From positions 1 to 11,234 of the forward strand of contig JAUXBM010000026.1 in the NCBI GenBank assembly GCA_030619415.1: DNA of 11,234 bases, in the 5' to 3' direction. This document shows, in pieces, positions 1 through 5,897 of this stretch. The notes under the pieces were generated by a model, which had not been told where the DNA came from, made no database searches, and was given only the letters and a program-made list of their open reading frames with translations. Made by a program: the position numbers and the translations under genes. This DNA is from Chlorobiota bacterium (GTDB taxonomy: Bacteria > Bacteroidota > Bacteroidia > Bacteroidales > F082). Every line of letters begins with the position of its first letter. Position 1 is the first letter of the stretch.

Positions 1-488
1 GAACTTGCTTTAGAGGCTGAATACGGACTGTGTGGATCGTAGGCAGTATCTTCGTAAAAGAAACCGGTTTCGCCCAGCGAACCATAAACTTCATCGGTTG
101 AAACATGGTAAAAAAGTTTGTCGGTGAAATTGTCTTTCCAGGTATGTTTTGCAGCATTCAGCAAATTTACTGTGCCGACAATATTTGCCATAATAAATTC
201 CATCGGGTTGGAAATGGATCTGTCAACATGCGATTCAGCCGCAAGATGGATAACACCGTCAAACTGATATTCCTGGAAAAGTTTCAGGATAAAATCACCA
301 TCTACAATATCACCTTTCACGAAAGTGTAGTTAGGCTTATTTTCAACGTCTTTCAGGTTTTCGAGGTTGCCTGCATAAGTCAGTTTGTCGAGGTTGTAAA
401 TGTGATAGTCAGGATATTTATTCACATACAAACGCACAACGTGCGATCCGATAAAACCTGCACCTCCTGTGATCAATATTTTTTTCAT
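1..488 (-). CDS. rmlB: dTDP-glucose 4,6-dehydratase, N-terminal part (cut by window edge)
   Basis: This gene should convert dTDP-D-glucose to dTDP-4-keto-6-deoxy-D-glucose, the branch point for rhamnose and other 6-deoxy sugars of surface glycans, in the cytoplasm. The first 162 residues are present and the remainder lies beyond position 1; the family is usually about 350 residues. Visible features are the NAD-binding GGAGFIGSH (residues 8-16), the DKLTYAGN stretch typical of RmlB (34-41), the AAESHVDRS segment (83-91), the catalytic TDE triad (131-133), and YSASK (156-160), which holds the short-chain dehydrogenase Tyr and Lys. The ATG at 486-488 begins MKKILITGG, the expected start of the family. 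No ribosome binding site is evident. It lies 116 bp downstream of galE on the same strand and is probably co-transcribed, although a hairpin lies between them. CDP-glucose dehydratase is a less likely alternative because TDEVYG and the TYAGN motif favour RmlB. Confidence 0.93.
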   Translation of the reverse strand, partial: MKKILITGGAGFIGSHVVRLYVNKYPDYHIYNLDKLTYAGNLENLKDVENKPNYTFVKGDIVDGDFILKLFQEYQFDGVIHLAAESHVDRSISNPMEFIMANIVGTVNLLNAAKHTWKDNFTDKLFYHVSTDEVYGSLGETGFFYEDTAYDPHSPYSASKAS

Positions 489-560
489 AATTGTTAGTTT
501 TAATCCCCGATTTAACTGATGGGGTAACTGTTTTTTTTTCCTAGTTTTGAACGCTGTGCA

Positions 561-598
561 GACTCTTCCAGGTCCGCATCAGCGGACTTTGGAAGGTC
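561..598. repeat. Long imperfect hairpin between galE and rmlB
   Basis: Arms 561-577 and 582-598 pair around a 4-nt loop (ATCA, 578-581). The inner GGTCCGC/GCGGACT block and the outer CTTCC/GGAAG and GAC/GTC blocks pair, with one G-T pair and single-base bulges near 590 and 564. Read along the minus strand, the direction of galE and rmlB, no T-run follows the stem, so it is not a standard intrinsic terminator. It could be an RNA processing or attenuation structure, or part of a dispersed intergenic repeat together with the adjoining 7-bp array. Confidence 0.6.
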
Positions 599-646
599 TT
601 TCGTCTAAGGTCTTTTATCTTGGCTCTTGGTTCTTGGCTCTTGGCT
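594..646. repeat. Short tandem repeats overlapping the 3' end of galE
   Basis: Four consecutive 7-bp units occupy 619-646: CTTGGCT, CTTGGTT, CTTGGCT, CTTGGCT on the plus strand, that is A(G/A)CCAAG on the galE strand. They are flanked by two copies of AAGGTCTTT at 594-602 and 608-616, 14 bp apart. The 7-bp array and the second AAGGTCTTT copy fall inside the galE reading frame; the first copy lies downstream of the stop codon. Because 7 is not a multiple of 3, the array is read as SQEPRTK-SQ, a heptapeptide cycle spanning three units. Confidence 0.8.
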
Positions 647-1660
647 CCTCTGTCTATAAGCCAACTCCCACTTCCATGCCGACACCATCATTTCATCCAG
701 TCCTTTTTCGGCTTTCCAGCCAAGCTCATTGTTCGAGAAAGTTGGATCGGCCCAAACCTGCTCAATATCCCCATCCCGCCTGGCCACAATTTTGTAGTTC
801 AGTTTTTTGCCTGTAACTTTTTCAAATGATTTAATGGCTTCCAAAACTGAATAACCGTTTCCAGTACCCAGGTTGAAAATTTCAAAATCTCTTTTCATTT
901 TGGACTTAATCATCCGGTTCACGGAAACAACATGCGCTTTTGCAAGGTCCACCACGTGGATATAGTCCCTGATTGCTGTGCCGTCGGGCGTGTTGTAATC
1001 ATCACCAAATACACTGAGCTGCTCACGCAAACCGTAAGCCGTTTGCGTAATGAAAGGTACCAGGTTATTTGGTATGCCAAGAGGTAACTCCCCGATTAAA
1101 GCAGTTTCGTGGGCACCAATCGGATTAAAATAGCGCAGGGCAATTCCTTTCAATGGTGTCGCTTCTACTGCATCGAAAATGATGTCTTCCGCAATTTGCT
1201 TGGTATTTCCGTAAGGCGATTCTGCTTTTTTAATGGGTGCCGATTCTGAAACAGGCAATTCGTCCGGCTGACCGTAAACAGTGCAGGATGATGAAAAAAC
1301 GAAATTACTGATGTTGTTTTCCCTCATCCCGTCAAGGACGTTGATCAGTGAATCGATGTTGTTTCGGTAATACTCAAGTGGTTTCTCGACAGATTCGCCA
1401 ACGGCTTTTAGGGCAGCAAAATGAATAACTCCCCGGATGTTGTTATGCCGCATGAAAAAATCCAGTGTCTTTTCACGGTCAGTCAAATCAAATATTTCGA
1501 GCAATGGTTTTACACCGGTTATGCCGAAAATAGCATTAACCGTTTCAGCACGTGAATTTGAAAGATTATCAACAATAACTACTTCGTAGCCTTTGTTTTG
1601 AAGCTCAACTACCGTGTGGGATCCAATAAATCCAGTTCCACCTGTTACCAGTATCTTCAT
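605..1660 (-). CDS. galE: UDP-glucose 4-epimerase
   Basis: GalE interconverts UDP-glucose and UDP-galactose in the cytoplasm, supplying galactose for lipopolysaccharide, capsule or exopolysaccharide and serving the Leloir pathway. The 351-residue product has the Rossmann GGTGFIGSH motif (7-15), DNLSNS (31-36), the FAALKAVGES segment (81-90), the catalytic serine region FSSSCTVYG (122-130) and YGNTK (Tyr150, Lys154); these sit within one residue of the E. coli Ser124/Tyr149/Lys153 positions as I recall them. The RDYIHVVDLA block and the late DIEQVWADP motif are also typical of the family. The ATG at 1658-1660 is the natural start. The usual C-terminus would fall soon after SAWKWE; here about 13 more residues (SQEPRTKSQDKRP) come from a 7-bp tandem repeat and look like an accidental extension. 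It begins 50 bp after wbpD and precedes rmlB. Confidence 0.95.
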   Translation of the reverse strand: MKILVTGGTGFIGSHTVVELQNKGYEVVIVDNLSNSRAETVNAIFGITGVKPLLEIFDLTDREKTLDFFMRHNNIRGVIHFAALKAVGESVEKPLEYYRNNIDSLINVLDGMRENNISNFVFSSSCTVYGQPDELPVSESAPIKKAESPYGNTKQIAEDIIFDAVEATPLKGIALRYFNPIGAHETALIGELPLGIPNNLVPFITQTAYGLREQLSVFGDDYNTPDGTAIRDYIHVVDLAKAHVVSVNRMIKSKMKRDFEIFNLGTGNGYSVLEAIKSFEKVTGKKLNYKIVARRDGDIEQVWADPTFSNNELGWKAEKGLDEMMVSAWKWELAYRQRSQEPRTKSQDKRP

Positions 1661-1710
1661 CTTTACAAAATTACAAACAAGAAATTATCCATTTTTTGGA
1701 TTCTTTCAAT

Positions 1711-2286
1711 TTAGAGTTTGGTTACTTTTCCGTTATCCAGTTTGTACTTTTCATTGCTTTCGGGACAAACAGCAATACCTTGCCCGTTAAAGTGCAGCCT
1801 GTGGCCAAATTCACTCATCCAGCCAATTTGTTTTGCGGGATTACCCACAACCAGTGCAAACGGCAGCACTTCTTTGGTAACGACAGCACCAGCCCCAATA
1901 AATGAATATTTCCCAATATCATGCCCGCACACAATCGTGGCATTTGCACCAATCGTGGCGCCTTTTCCAACAACAGTTTTAACATATTGATCGCGACGGA
2001 TGATGGCACTTCGCGGGTTGATGATGTTTGTAAAAACCATTGATGGCCCAAGAAACACATCATCTTCACAAATTACCCCGGTATATATTGAAATATTATT
2101 TTGGACTTTGACATTATTGCCCAAAACCACTTCTGGCGAAACAACTACATTTTGGCCGAGATTACATTTTTTGCCAAGTTTGGCCCCGCTCATAATATGA
2201 GAAAAATGCCATATTTTACATCCTTTTCCAATTTCACAGCCCTCATCGATGACTGCGGTTTCATGTGCGAAATAATCTGGATTCAT
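1711..2286 (-). CDS. wbpD: UDP-3-amino-sugar uronate N-acetyltransferase (WbpD/WlbB-like)
   Basis: This 191-residue protein is a left-handed parallel beta-helix (hexapeptide repeat) acetyltransferase. In the WbpA-B-E-D route it would move an acetyl group from acetyl-CoA onto the 3-amino group of UDP-2-acetamido-3-amino-2,3-dideoxy-glucuronate, giving the di-N-acetylated uronic acid of O-antigens. Hexapeptide turns run from about residue 11 to 155 (for example [37 protein letters not shown]). The [16 protein letters not shown] segment (78-93), [11 protein letters not shown] near the CoA end, and the final [10 protein letters not shown] are typical of WbpD-type enzymes. The length matches the family. 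The ATG at 2284-2286 gives [14 protein letters not shown]. It lies 55 bp downstream of the aminotransferase that would make its substrate, which supports the assignment. A related dTDP-3-aminohexose acetyltransferase cannot be excluded, given rmlB nearby. Confidence 0.78.
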   Translation of the reverse strand: MNPDYFAHETAVIDEGCEIGKGCKIWHFSHIMSGAKLGKKCNLGQNVVVSPEVVLGNNVKVQNNISIYTGVICEDDVFLGPSMVFTNIINPRSAIIRRDQYVKTVVGKGATIGANATIVCGHDIGKYSFIGAGAVVTKEVLPFALVVGNPAKQIGWMSEFGHRLHFNGQGIAVCPESNEKYKLDNGKVTKL

Positions 2287-2341
2287 ATTTTATCGTTAAT
2301 AAGTTTTAACCCTCAATTAATTGTTTCAAAAAAAGTAGGTG

Positions 2342-3475
2342 TCAGCTGCCCACAAACGCTAATACAGCATCAGTTATTTCTTTCTGAATTTCTTCCGTCA
2401 ATTCTGTGTGTATCGGTAGTGACATGACTGATTTTGCAAGTTGTTCCGTTACCGGGAAATCGCCCTCTTTGTATCTTGGATCCAAATATGCTTTTTGCAG
2501 ATGAAGTGGTACCGGATAATAAACGGCTGAAGCAATTCCTTTGTCGGCAAGATGTTTCATTAAACCTTCACGATCAACATCCGTCAAAACTAATGTATAT
2601 TGATGAAAAACATGGTCGGTAAAAGAGGCGGTAACCGGTGTTTTTATTTTTGGATGATTCGCAAAAGCGTTGTTGTAATAGGTGGCTGCTTTTTGTCGGG
2701 CCTTCGCATATTCGTCGAGGTATTTTAATTTGACATCGAGTATTGCAGCCTGCATCGTATCAAGCCGTGAGTTTACACCAACATAATCGTGGTAGTACCT
2801 TACTTTCATTCCATGGTTGACCACAACCCGCATTTGTTCTGCCAGGTCATCATCATCCGTGAAAATTGCCCCGCCATCACCAAATGCACCAAGATTTTTG
2901 GATGGGAAGAAAGAAGTACAACCGATATGTCCCAGCGTTCCGGCCTTTTTTGTTTTATCGTGTACACGACAAGTATAACTTGCACCAATGGCCTGGGCAG
3001 TATCTTCAATAATATACAGGTCATATTTTTTAGCAATTTCCTTGATGGTGTGCATATCGGCACTTTGCCCGAAAAGATGCACCGGAATGATGGCTTTTGT
3101 TCTTGGAGTTATGGCTTTCTCGATGGCATCAGGATCGATGTTAAATGTATCAGGATCCACATCTACCAATACAGGGGTTAAATTTAAAAGCGCAATTACC
3201 TCCGCCGTAGCAATAAATGTAAAAGAGGTTGTAATTACCTCATCTCCAGGCTGAAGGTTAAGTGCCATCAAAGCAACCTGCAAAGCATCTGTACCGTTCG
3301 CACAAGGGATTACATGTTTAATACCCAGGTAATTTTCCAGGTTTTGCTGGAACTGTTTAACCTGGGGCCCACCCACAAAATAAGCTGATTCCAATACCTC
3401 ATGTATTGCTTTGTCCACTTCGGGTTTAATTTTTTGATATTGGCCGATCAGGTCAACCATTTGATGTTTTATCAT
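2342..3475 (-). CDS. wbpE: PLP-dependent nucleotide-sugar aminotransferase (DegT/DnrJ/EryC1, WbpE-like)
   Basis: This 377-residue fold-type I aminotransferase would use glutamate to aminate a 3-keto sugar nucleotide, most likely UDP-2-acetamido-3-keto-glucuronate. Features in order: the FVGGPQVKQFQ entry segment (33-43), ANGTDAL cofactor loop (59-65), IIEDTAQAIGA with Asp158 and Gln161 contacting PLP, the lysine that forms the Schiff base in SFFPSKNLG (Lys193), GDGGAIFT (199-206), and NSRLDTMQAA (235-244). An insertion of several residues rich in Lys and Arg (about 169-177) precedes the catalytic lysine, compared with the shorter loop I recall in WbpE. The start at 3473-3475 (MIKHQMVDL) is preferred; the Met at residue 6 is a possible alternative. 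This is the first gene of the minus-strand run, with a promoter match 40 bp upstream. The dehydrogenases (WbpA, WbpB) that would make its substrate are not in the window. Confidence 0.8.
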   Translation of the reverse strand: MIKHQMVDLIGQYQKIKPEVDKAIHEVLESAYFVGGPQVKQFQQNLENYLGIKHVIPCANGTDALQVALMALNLQPGDEVITTSFTFIATAEVIALLNLTPVLVDVDPDTFNIDPDAIEKAITPRTKAIIPVHLFGQSADMHTIKEIAKKYDLYIIEDTAQAIGASYTCRVHDKTKKAGTLGHIGCTSFFPSKNLGAFGDGGAIFTDDDDLAEQMRVVVNHGMKVRYYHDYVGVNSRLDTMQAAILDVKLKYLDEYAKARQKAATYYNNAFANHPKIKTPVTASFTDHVFHQYTLVLTDVDREGLMKHLADKGIASAVYYPVPLHLQKAYLDPRYKEGDFPVTEQLAKSVMSLPIHTELTEEIQKEITDAVLAFVGS

Positions 3476-3515
3476 TTTGACAAAAATTTTCGTTTATGAT
3501 CTGAAAAATGGATTG

Positions 3516-3523
3516 CAAAGGTA
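3516..3523 (-). promoter_or_regulatory. Candidate -7 promoter element for the wbpE-wbpD-galE-rmlB run
   Basis: On the minus strand this reads TACCTTTG, an exact match to the Bacteroidetes -7 consensus TAnnTTTG. It would start transcription near 3509 and leave a leader of about 34 nt before the wbpE ATG. The best upstream TTG (plus-strand CAA at 3547-3549) is 23 bp away, at the long end of accepted spacing, so the -33 half is weak. Confidence 0.45.
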
Positions 3524-3570
3524 GATAAATAAGGTAGAATCAGGAACAACAGTTTTTATGCCATTGCGTG

Positions 3571-3597
3571 AAGCTGATGGCTGATTAATCGCAGCTT
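3571..3597. repeat. Inverted repeat between divergent promoters
   Basis: AAGCTG (3571-3576) and CAGCTT (3592-3597) form a 6-bp inverted repeat with a 15-bp spacer. The spacer holds a second GGCTGAT unit directly after AGCTGAT (7-bp direct repeat, 3572-3585) and the palindrome GATTAATC (3583-3590). The right arm overlaps the putative -33 TTG of the rightward promoter. It could be an operator, or chance given its short arms. Confidence 0.3.
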
Positions 3598-3622
3598 GTC
3601 GATTGGCAATTTACTATCTTTG
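3596..3622 (+). promoter_or_regulatory. Candidate promoter for the outer-membrane protein gene
   Basis: TATCTTTG (3615-3622) matches TAnnTTTG exactly, with TTG at 3596-3598 placed 16 bp upstream as a -33 element. Transcription would begin near 3629, giving a leader of only about 10 nt before the ATG at 3639. This argues against the GTG at 3633 as the start codon. Confidence 0.5.
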
Positions 3623-3638
3623 CCCGAAATAGGTGAAC

Positions 3639-4397
3639 ATGATTAAAAAGGCAGTCGCCCTTGGTATTGTTTTACTTTTTGTCATCAAAATGCAAGCGCA
3701 GGTCAATGCAAACGATTCGTCTGTAGCTGCATTTATACCTTATGCTTCCTATGCATTTCAACTACCAGGCGGCGACATTGCCGAAAGATATGGTGTGAAT
3801 TCGACACTGGGAGCAGGCGTGTTTTATAAGAGCAAAAAAAACCTGCTATTTTCATTCGATTTCAATTATATCTTCGGAAATCAGGTAAAAAATGCTGACA
3901 CCATTCTTTGGATGGTTGAAAACAGTGATGGATTTATTGTTGATGGCAATGGCACTTATACTAAATACGCCTTATTCGAAAGAGGTTACAGCCTCAATTT
4001 TAGGGTAGGTAAAATATTCAAAGCACTTAGTGCCAACCCAAATTCCGGCATTATGATTATGGGAGGTATTGGCTATCTGCTTCACCGGATGAGGATTGAC
4101 AACCAGAACAATACCGCACCTCAAATTTCAGGAGACTACGGCAAAGGATATGACCGGCTGACAGGAGGATTGAACCTCAGTGAGTTCATCGGTTATTTTT
4201 ATATGGGCAAATCGAAAGTGCTGAACTTTTATGGGGGATTTGAATTTTACCAGGCCTTTACAAAAAGTCAGCGCGATTTCATTTTTGATAGAATGGAGAA
4301 AGACAACAACAATTATGTTGATCTGTTTTTTGGTATTAAAGTTGGCTGGATGATTCCTATCTACAGACGAGCTCCCGATCAATACTATTATTACTAA
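3639..4397 (+). CDS. Predicted outer-membrane beta-barrel protein, function unknown
   Basis: The 252-residue product begins with a lysine-containing N-end and a hydrophobic stretch (about residues 5-16) ending in MQAQ, a good Sec signal peptide with cleavage near residue 21 before VNAND. The mature part alternates short aromatic and glycine-rich strands (FYKSKKNLLFSFDFNYIFG, GYSLNFRVGKIF, SGIMIMGGIGYLLHR, KVLNFYGGFEFYQAF, YVDLFFGIKVGWMIPIY) separated by polar turns, the pattern of an outer-membrane beta-barrel of about eight to ten strands. It ends in a run of tyrosines. The frame is open from a GTG at 3633, but the ATG at 3639 gives the better signal peptide. It stands 76 bp upstream of waaA on the same strand, so a role in lipopolysaccharide or the outer membrane is suggested by context only. 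I do not recognise a named family. Confidence 0.75.
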   Translation: MIKKAVALGIVLLFVIKMQAQVNANDSSVAAFIPYASYAFQLPGGDIAERYGVNSTLGAGVFYKSKKNLLFSFDFNYIFGNQVKNADTILWMVENSDGFIVDGNGTYTKYALFERGYSLNFRVGKIFKALSANPNSGIMIMGGIGYLLHRMRIDNQNNTAPQISGDYGKGYDRLTGGLNLSEFIGYFYMGKSKVLNFYGGFEFYQAFTKSQRDFIFDRMEKDNNNYVDLFFGIKVGWMIPIYRRAPDQYYYY

Positions 4398-4473
4398 CTT
4401 GAGTATTATTTAATGCATTGTAATCAGAAGAAATACATTTTAATCTAAAACCGAACCAACGTTTTTGTTAAAC

Positions 4474-5721
4474 ATGCGTTTTTTTTATTCTTTTTTTGTT
4501 TTGCTTGGGGCCATGCTTATCGGTGCGGCATCACTTTTTAATGAAAAAGCCAGGAGTTGGACTAAGGGTCGAAAGAATATATTTAAGCGACTTGAAAAGG
4601 AAATAGGGGAAAATGAAAAACTGATTTGGTTTCATTGCGCCAGCCTTGGCGAGTTTGAGCAGGGGCGTCCGGTTATTGAGGCCGTTAAGTCCACATTCTC
4701 CGACCACAAGATATTGCTTACTTTTTTTTCTCCTTCCGGTTACGAAATCAGGAAGGATTACGAAGGAGCCGACTATGTTTATTACCTTCCAGCCGACACC
4801 GCAAAAAACGCCAAAAAGTTTGTAACCATTACGCAGCCAAGAATGGTGTTTTTTATTAAATATGAGTTTTGGTTTAATTACATTGAGGAGCTGTCAAAAA
4901 ACAAAGTTCCCTTTTTTGTTGTGTCGGCTATCTTTCGGCCCACACAACATTTTTTCAAACCGTGGGGCTGGTGGTTACGGAAACATCTGCAGAAAATCAG
5001 TTATTATTTTGTACAAAACCACGAATCACTCGATTTACTGCAACAGATTAAAGTATATCATGCTGAAGTGAGTGGGGATACCCGTTTCGACAGGGTCATC
5101 GCGCTTTCGCGTGAAGCGGTTTCTTTTCCACTGATTCCTGCTTTTAGTGAAGGGAAGCAATTGCTGATCGCAGGCAGCACCTGGCCGGCAGATGAAGACA
5201 TCCTTGCTGCTTTATTAGAACGTTCTGAAGTTGAGTTTAAACTTATCGTAGCACCCCACCAGGTAAACGAGGACCATATTTCTCAGATCTTCAGGAAGTT
5301 CAAAAAATTCAATCCACAGCGTTATTCCAAAGCGGATCAAAGTAAATTTTCGTCAAGTAGAGTCTTGATTATTGATACTTATGGAATGTTGGCCTACTTA
5401 TTCAGCTATGCAAAAGTGGCATACATCGGTGGTGGATTCGGAGTTGGTATCCACAACACACTCGAAGCGGCAACATACGGAATGCCTGTATTATTCGGTC
5501 CCAATTATCAGCGTTTCAAAGAAGCGGTTGAGCTTATATCGGTGGGAGGGGCTTATTCATTTGACAATGCAGAAATGTTGCAGACGACCTTTGAGACTTT
5601 GATGACCGATGATTTGAAGTACCAGGAAAGTGCACGCGCTGCCGGCTCCTACGTGCAGGAAAATGCCGGTGCCACCCTCAAAGTTATCGAAAAGGCCAAA
5701 GAATATTTAATTGCAAAATAA
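4474..5721 (+). CDS. waaA: 3-deoxy-D-manno-octulosonic acid (Kdo) transferase
   Basis: WaaA (KdtA, glycosyltransferase family GT30) transfers Kdo from CMP-Kdo to lipid A precursors at the cytoplasmic face of the inner membrane. The protein is 415 residues from the ATG at 4474; a TTG three codons upstream is a less likely start. An N-terminal hydrophobic segment (about residues 2-21) is the membrane anchor. The segment HCASLGEFEQGRPVIE (about 54-69) carries the glutamate corresponding to the catalytic base of the family (Glu60). Further conserved blocks are KYEFWFNY (129-136), GDTRFDRV (201-208), APHQVNEDH (260-268), DTYGMLAYLFSYAKVAYIGG (301-320) and GIHNTLEAATYGMPVLFGPN (325-344), the last being the donor-binding region. 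Length is normal. It follows the beta-barrel gene and could share its promoter, since no clear promoter appears in the 76-bp gap. Whether it adds one or two Kdo residues cannot be read from the sequence. Confidence 0.95.
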   Translation: MRFFYSFFVLLGAMLIGAASLFNEKARSWTKGRKNIFKRLEKEIGENEKLIWFHCASLGEFEQGRPVIEAVKSTFSDHKILLTFFSPSGYEIRKDYEGADYVYYLPADTAKNAKKFVTITQPRMVFFIKYEFWFNYIEELSKNKVPFFVVSAIFRPTQHFFKPWGWWLRKHLQKISYYFVQNHESLDLLQQIKVYHAEVSGDTRFDRVIALSREAVSFPLIPAFSEGKQLLIAGSTWPADEDILAALLERSEVEFKLIVAPHQVNEDHISQIFRKFKKFNPQRYSKADQSKFSSSRVLIIDTYGMLAYLFSYAKVAYIGGGFGVGIHNTLEAATYGMPVLFGPNYQRFKEAVELISVGGAYSFDNAEMLQTTFETLMTDDLKYQESARAAGSYVQENAGATLKVIEKAKEYLIAK

Positions 5722-5773
5722 TAACAACTACTTTTCAAAGTACACTAAAGTCTGACTTAATCTATTACTTCCA

Positions 5774-5827
5774 ACTCCAGACACTTTAGTCACTCCAGGC
5801 ACTTTAGACACTCCAGACACTTTAGGC
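5774..5827. repeat. Six alternating 9-bp tandem repeats (three 18-bp units)
   Basis: The units are ACTCCAGAC (5774), ACTTTAGTC (5783), ACTCCAGGC (5792), ACTTTAGAC (5801), ACTCCAGAC (5810) and ACTTTAGGC (5819). Two 9-mers, ACTCCAG-nC and ACTTTAG-nC, alternate strictly, so the real period is 18 bp repeated three times with variation only at the eighth base of each 9-mer. An inverted copy of the 7-mer core (CTAAAGT) lies at 5745-5751. The array fills part of the 176-bp gap between waaA and the aminopeptidase gene. No reading frame I recognise uses it. Confidence 0.9.
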
Positions 5828-5897
5828 ATTTTCAACACTTACCTCCCCTCTCAAAGCAATGTTTCTTACTTTTACACAACTTTAAAAACAAATAGGA

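Noticed and set aside
105..497. 130-codon plus-strand frame opposite rmlB
   Set aside because: The minus strand encodes a clear RmlB N-terminus with all motifs; this frame is its reverse.
531..539. Run of nine T as the tail of a terminator
   Set aside because: On the plus strand it precedes the hairpin at 561-598 rather than following it, and on the minus strand it is an A-run; no terminator results.
1666..1673. Minus-strand TAATTTTG as a promoter for galE
   Set aside because: It matches TAnnTTTG, but it lies only 6 bp from the galE ATG with no -33 element at proper distance; in such A/T-rich spacer a chance match is likely.
5774..5827. CRISPR-like array
   Set aside because: The units are 9 bp and directly adjacent, without spacers; this is a simple tandem repeat.
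5867..5874. TACTTTTA as a promoter -7 element for pepA
   Set aside because: It has one mismatch to TAnnTTTG and no TTG at 17-23 bp upstream; too weak to annotate.
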